Assembly: GCA_024699575.1 (NCBI GenBank)
Contig: JAILPF010000484.1
Location: 1-9,265 of the forward strand
Reading direction: 5' to 3'
DNA: 9,265 nt
Source: Acetatifactor sp.
GTDB lineage: Bacteria; Bacillota; Clostridia; Lachnospirales; Lachnospiraceae
The position numbers were made by a program, and so were the translations under genes. The notes beneath the pieces were generated by a model. The model made no database searches. It was not told the origin of the DNA and saw only the letters and a list, made by a program, of their open reading frames with translations. Positions 6,673 to 9,265 of the stretch are shown one piece after another (position 1 is the stretch's first letter; the number at the start of each line of letters is the position of its first letter).

Positions 6673-7296
6673 TTAGCTTCTTTTCACATGTCCGTTTTCT
6701 ACTCTGATTCTGCTGTTGGCAATATCATCAACTGCCTGCGGAAGCAGAATCCATTCAGCCTGCTCCATCACACGTTTTTGCAGAATTTCCGGAGTATCAT
6801 CGTCTTCCACCTTTACAGCTTTCTGTGCAATGATGGGACCTTCGTCCATTCCTTCTGTTACAAAATGTACGGTTGCACCGGTCACCTTGACACCTCTTTT
6901 CAGTGCCTGCTCATGCACCTTCAAGCCATAATATCCCACTCCGCAAAAAGAGGGAATCAACGATGGATGAATGTTGATGATACGGTTACTGTATTTATGA
7001 ACCATTGCCTCGGGAATTGCCACCAAAAATCCGGCAAGTACAATCAAGTCCGGAGCAAACGAATCTACTTTTTCCAATAAAGCATCGTTAAAAGCTGCTC
7101 TGTCCGCATAATCTTTGGGTGATACACTAACCGCAGGGATTCCGGCATTTTTCGCTCTCTCAAGACTTTTTACTGTCTTATTATTGCTGAGTACTCCTAC
7201 AAGCTGTGTATTCGTAATCTTCCCTGATGCTGTCGCATCAATAATCGCCTGTAAATTTGTTCCGCCACCGGATACTAAAACCAATACTCTTAGCAT
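6673..7296 (-). CDS. purN: Phosphoribosylglycinamide formyltransferase (GAR transformylase, folate-dependent)
   Basis: This 207-residue cytoplasmic enzyme transfers a formyl group from 10-formyltetrahydrofolate to GAR, the third step of purine synthesis. The start MLRVLVLVSGGGTNLQAI gives the GSGTN-like phosphate-binding loop (9-14). The catalytic triad of the family maps to Asn108, His110 (in NIHPSL, 108-113) and Asp151 (in EGMDEGPI, 148-155); the folate-pocket segment GATVHFVTEGMD is also present. The substrate loop reads SFCGVGYYGLKVHE (116-129), a longer form than the E. coli PKYPGLHTH version. The ATG overlaps the purM stop (ATGCTAA), so the two are probably translationally coupled. Length is typical of PurN. 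Confidence 0.97.
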   Translation of the reverse strand: MLRVLVLVSGGGTNLQAIIDATASGKITNTQLVGVLSNNKTVKSLERAKNAGIPAVSVSPKDYADRAAFNDALLEKVDSFAPDLIVLAGFLVAIPEAMVHKYSNRIINIHPSLIPSFCGVGYYGLKVHEQALKRGVKVTGATVHFVTEGMDEGPIIAQKAVKVEDDDTPEILQKRVMEQAEWILLPQAVDDIANSRIRVENGHVKRS

Positions 7297-8315
7297 AAGG
7301 TCACGCCCTTCTCTCCTGCTTCGCAGCTACCAACGATGTAAGGAGTATCTCCGGCCTTACGAATTGCATCCATTGTCTTATCTACATCTGCCGGGTCTAC
7401 TGCAAGCACCATGCCAAGACCCATGTTGTATGTATTGTACATCATCTCTTCAGCGATATCGCCCTTCTTCTGCATCAATTTGAAGATTGCAGGCACTTCA
7501 TAGCTATCCTTCTTTACGACTGCATTGATTCCATCCGGAAGCATTCTGGGAATATTCTCGTAGAATCCACCACCCGTGATGTGGCTGCAGCCTTTTACTG
7601 TCACGCCTGCATCCTTAATGGATTTCATGGCCTTTACATAGATTCTGGTAGGCGCAAGAAGAGTCTCACCCAGAGTTGCACCCAGCTCATCATAATATGT
7701 TTCAAGGCTCTCTTTGGTCATCTCAAATACTTTACGGACAAGGGAAAATCCATTGGAGTGAACACCTGAGGATGCAATACCCACAAGCACATCACCCGCT
7801 TTGATATTCTCACCGGTAATCAGATCCTTCTCATCTACAACACCTACCGCGAAACCTGCCACATCATACTCGTCAACAGGCATCAGGCCCGGATGTTCCG
7901 CTGTCTCACCGCCAATCAGCGCAGCGCCGGCCTGCTTACAGCCCTCAGCCACACCCTTCACAATTGACGCAATCTTCTCAGGATAGTTCTTGCCACAAGC
8001 AATATAGTCCAAGAAGAACAATGGCTCACCGCCGGCGCATGCAACGTCATTCACACACATTGCCACGCAATCAATACCGATGGTATCATGCTTATCCAGC
8101 AAAAATGCAAGTTTGATTTTTGTTCCGACACCATCTGTACCGGACAACAAAATCGGGTTTTCCATATTTTTAAATGCATTCATGGAAAATGCACCGGAAA
8201 ATCCACCAAGTCCACCCAGAACCTCGGGACGCATGGTTTCCTTAACATGCTTCTTAATCAGCTCCACTGACTGATATCCTGCTTCAATGTCTACTCCTGC
8301 TTTCTTGTAATCCAT
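7290..8315 (-). CDS. purM: Phosphoribosylformylglycinamidine cyclo-ligase (AIR synthetase)
   Basis: This 341-residue cytoplasmic enzyme closes the imidazole ring of FGAM with ATP to give AIR, the fifth step of purine synthesis, and supplies the substrate for the PurE step. It carries the family hallmarks: MDYKKAGVDIEAGYQSV at the start, GGLGGF (34-39), GTDGVGTK (59-66), DCVAMCVNDV (82-91), GGETAEHPG (135-143), SSGVHSNGFSLVR (182-194) and HITGGGFYENIPR (245-257). Three in-frame ATGs are possible: 8327, 8318 and 8315. The AGGAG ribosome binding site lies inside the first candidate's codons and only one base before the second, so 8315 is preferred, and it matches the usual PurM N-terminus. The stop overlaps the purN start by seven bases. 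Confidence 0.98.
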   Translation of the reverse strand: MDYKKAGVDIEAGYQSVELIKKHVKETMRPEVLGGLGGFSGAFSMNAFKNMENPILLSGTDGVGTKIKLAFLLDKHDTIGIDCVAMCVNDVACAGGEPLFFLDYIACGKNYPEKIASIVKGVAEGCKQAGAALIGGETAEHPGLMPVDEYDVAGFAVGVVDEKDLITGENIKAGDVLVGIASSGVHSNGFSLVRKVFEMTKESLETYYDELGATLGETLLAPTRIYVKAMKSIKDAGVTVKGCSHITGGGFYENIPRMLPDGINAVVKKDSYEVPAIFKLMQKKGDIAEEMMYNTYNMGLGMVLAVDPADVDKTMDAIRKAGDTPYIVGSCEAGEKGVTLC

Positions 8316-8331
8316 CATTCTCCTCATTTCT

Positions 8332-8372
8332 GCACAGCAGCTCGTTTTATCTTGCAGGCGCTGTGCGGCCTG
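8332..8372 (-). other. purE-purM intergenic region with two competing stem-loops
   Basis: In the minus-strand transcript, CAGGC (8372-8368) can pair with GCCTG (8359-8355) around an eight-base loop. The loop contains GCACAGC (8366-8360), which can instead pair with GCTGTGC (8338-8332) across a 21-base loop. The second arm of the larger pair ends about nine bases before the AGGAG of purM. There is no T-run, so neither is a normal terminator. The role may be RNA stability or tuning of purM translation, or none. Confidence 0.4.
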
Positions 8373-8394
8373 TATATTCGAAAAAAGTAAAAAC

Positions 8395-8922
8395 TTATTT
8401 CTGTCCTTTCAAGTACTCTTTATAGCCGATTTCCTGTAATTTCTTGTCTTTTCCTTCCACCTGCTCCTTGAGCTTTTTGCTGTAGTCTTTCAGTTTATCC
8501 AAAAGTTCAGGATTGGAGGTTGCAAGAATCTTAGCTGCCAGAAGTCCGGCATTCGCACCCCCGTTGATAGCAACTGTCGCGACCGGAATACCGGAGGGCA
8601 TCTGAACAATTGAGTACAGAGAATCTCTTCCTCCCAAAGATGTGGTATGCATCGGAATACCGATAACCGGCATCGGGAAAATTGCCGCACACATTCCCGG
8701 CAAATGTGCTGCCATTCCGGCTCCTGCGATAATAACCTTAAAGCCTTTCGCCTCAGCATTCTTCGCATATTCAAAAAATACATCCGGCTCTCTGTGTGCA
8801 CTGATGATAGTCATCTCATAAGGAACCCCCAGTTCCTCCAGAATATCTGCCGCCTTTGCCATAACCGGCATATCGGAGTCACTTCCCATTACAATTCCCA
8901 CTTTTCCCATGTCTTTTTCCAT
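8395..8922 (-). CDS. purE: N5-carboxyaminoimidazole ribonucleotide mutase (PurE, class I)
   Basis: This 175-residue cytoplasmic enzyme converts N5-CAIR to CAIR in de novo purine synthesis. Visible hallmarks are MGSDSDMPVM (12-21), SAHREP (41-46), the AGAGMAAHLPGM loop (66-77), PVIGIPMHTTSLGGRDSLYSI (85-105) and the MPSGIPVATVAINGGANAGL stretch. SAHR with AAHLPG points to class I, the mutase, rather than the class II carboxylase type. The C-terminal tail after about residue 145 is Lys-rich and slightly long. The start at 8922 has GGAAAGG twelve bases upstream; an in-frame ATG at 8910 would give MGKVGIVMGSDSD, closer to the usual PurE start but with a poorer site, so the exact start is open. 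PurK, the usual partner, is not in the window. It appears to be first in the purine transcript. Confidence 0.97.
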   Translation of the reverse strand: MEKDMGKVGIVMGSDSDMPVMAKAADILEELGVPYEMTIISAHREPDVFFEYAKNAEAKGFKVIIAGAGMAAHLPGMCAAIFPMPVIGIPMHTTSLGGRDSLYSIVQMPSGIPVATVAINGGANAGLLAAKILATSNPELLDKLKDYSKKLKEQVEGKDKKLQEIGYKEYLKGQK

Positions 8923-8953
8923 TGTCTTACCATGCCTTTCCGTTTAAATCTTT

Positions 8954-8986
8954 TTCTAGTTTACTAGAATCAAAAAAGTGTTGCAA
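8954..8986 (-). promoter_or_regulatory. Possible purE promoter with an overlapping inverted repeat
   Basis: The 72-base gap between the aminopeptidase stop and purE holds a perfect inverted repeat with arms TTCTAG (8954-8959) and CTAGAA (8964-8969) around four bases. On the minus strand TTGCAA (8986-8981) lies 17 bases upstream of TAAACT (8963-8958); each matches four of six consensus bases, and the -10 lies inside the repeat. No T-run follows the repeat in the direction of transcription, so an operator is more likely than a terminator. No Bacillus-type PurBox (CGAA-containing) is seen, and the gap is too short for a purine riboswitch. Confidence 0.4.
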
Positions 8987-8994
8987 CCTATTTT

Positions 8995-9265
8995 CTATAA
9001 AAAAGCCTGATTTAATTCTTCTGTACCTGCAAGAACAAATCGTCCATTCTGAATAATCGGAAGAATTGTTCCATCTTCTCTGACCGCAGACAATTCTCCA
9101 AGCTCATCATAAGGAATGGTGATATCTGTATGACAGTTGAAATATGCCTTGGAACTGTCCTTGTCGCGCAGCAATGAAACTTCATTATCCTTTGCCACAA
9201 TTTCTTTACCGTCCGGATTGTACACTCTGACATCCTCGGAATGCGAATAGCAGGTATCACCCACT
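8995..9265 (-). CDS. C-terminal fragment of a probable M29-family aminopeptidase (5' end outside window)
   Basis: About 90 residues are visible, open from the window edge to a TAG at 8997-8995. The first complete codon is GTG, almost certainly an internal valine in VGDTCYSHSEDVRVYNPDG rather than a start. The stretches NPDGKEIVAKDNEVS, KAYFNCHTDITIPYDELG and the ending NGRFVLAGTEELN match what I recall of the C-terminal part of clostridial M29 (thermophilic-type metallo-) aminopeptidases; the Tyr-x-x-Cys-His-x-Asp-Ile stretch may lie near the metal site. M29 enzymes release N-terminal residues from peptides in the cytoplasm. The fragment is too short to confirm catalytic residues. The gap to purE with a possible promoter suggests a separate transcript. 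Confidence 0.6.
   Translation of the reverse strand, partial: VGDTCYSHSEDVRVYNPDGKEIVAKDNEVSLLRDKDSSKAYFNCHTDITIPYDELGELSAVREDGTILPIIQNGRFVLAGTEELNQAFL

Noticed and set aside
6107..6676. 189-codon plus-strand open frame
   Set aside because: It is an antisense shadow of the purD 5' half; Ser/Pro-rich translation without domain and with no ribosome binding site that stands out.
8923..8994. Purine riboswitch or PurR box before purE
   Set aside because: The gap is only 72 bases with no room for the three-way junction and terminator, and no CGAA-type PurBox is seen.

Overview
The window looks like a chromosomal segment from an anaerobic Firmicute of the class Clostridia, most likely Lachnospiraceae. 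This rests on the moderate-to-low GC content, AGGAGG-type ribosome binding sites, a ClpC-type Clp ATPase, the style of the purine enzymes, and two end fragments that resemble proteins I associate with that family. I see no mobile element, tRNA, rRNA, CRISPR array, phage gene or frameshift. Every gene I support lies on the minus strand, so transcription runs from high to low coordinates.

In transcription order, the window starts with the C-terminal end of a probable M29-family aminopeptidase (8995-9265, cut by the window edge). A short gap follows with a possible promoter and a perfect inverted repeat. Next comes a compact cluster of de novo purine genes, purE (8395-8922), purM (7290-8315), purN (6673-7296) and purD (5377-6654). 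Two less usual genes follow closely: a 149-residue protein with two four-cysteine zinc ribbons flanking a helix-turn-helix (4916-5365), and a 487-residue membrane protein with two extracellular SH3-like domains, a transmembrane helix and a cytoplasmic repeat-rich, acidic-ended tail (3424-4887). Gaps are mostly under 30 bases, with one overlap, and the first good rho-independent terminator comes after the SH3 gene (3383-3416). The six genes could therefore form one transcript.

A second unit follows: a clear sigma-A-type promoter, a perfect 8-bp-arm inverted repeat over its -10 box, a small YtrA-type GntR regulator (2900-3277) and clpC (456-2900), the last two joined by a TAATG stop/start overlap. 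This differs from the classical Bacillus arrangement in which clpC sits with ctsR-mcsA-mcsB. The last gene (1-377, incomplete) encodes a small, probably beta-rich protein of unknown function.

The purine enzymes are ordinary in sequence. The points most worth following up are the GntR-clpC unit with its putative operator, the near-identical 45-bp repeats in the SH3 protein, and the zinc-ribbon/HTH protein whose ribosome binding site is fused to the purD stop codon. I do not see convincing evidence of a wholly new multi-gene system.
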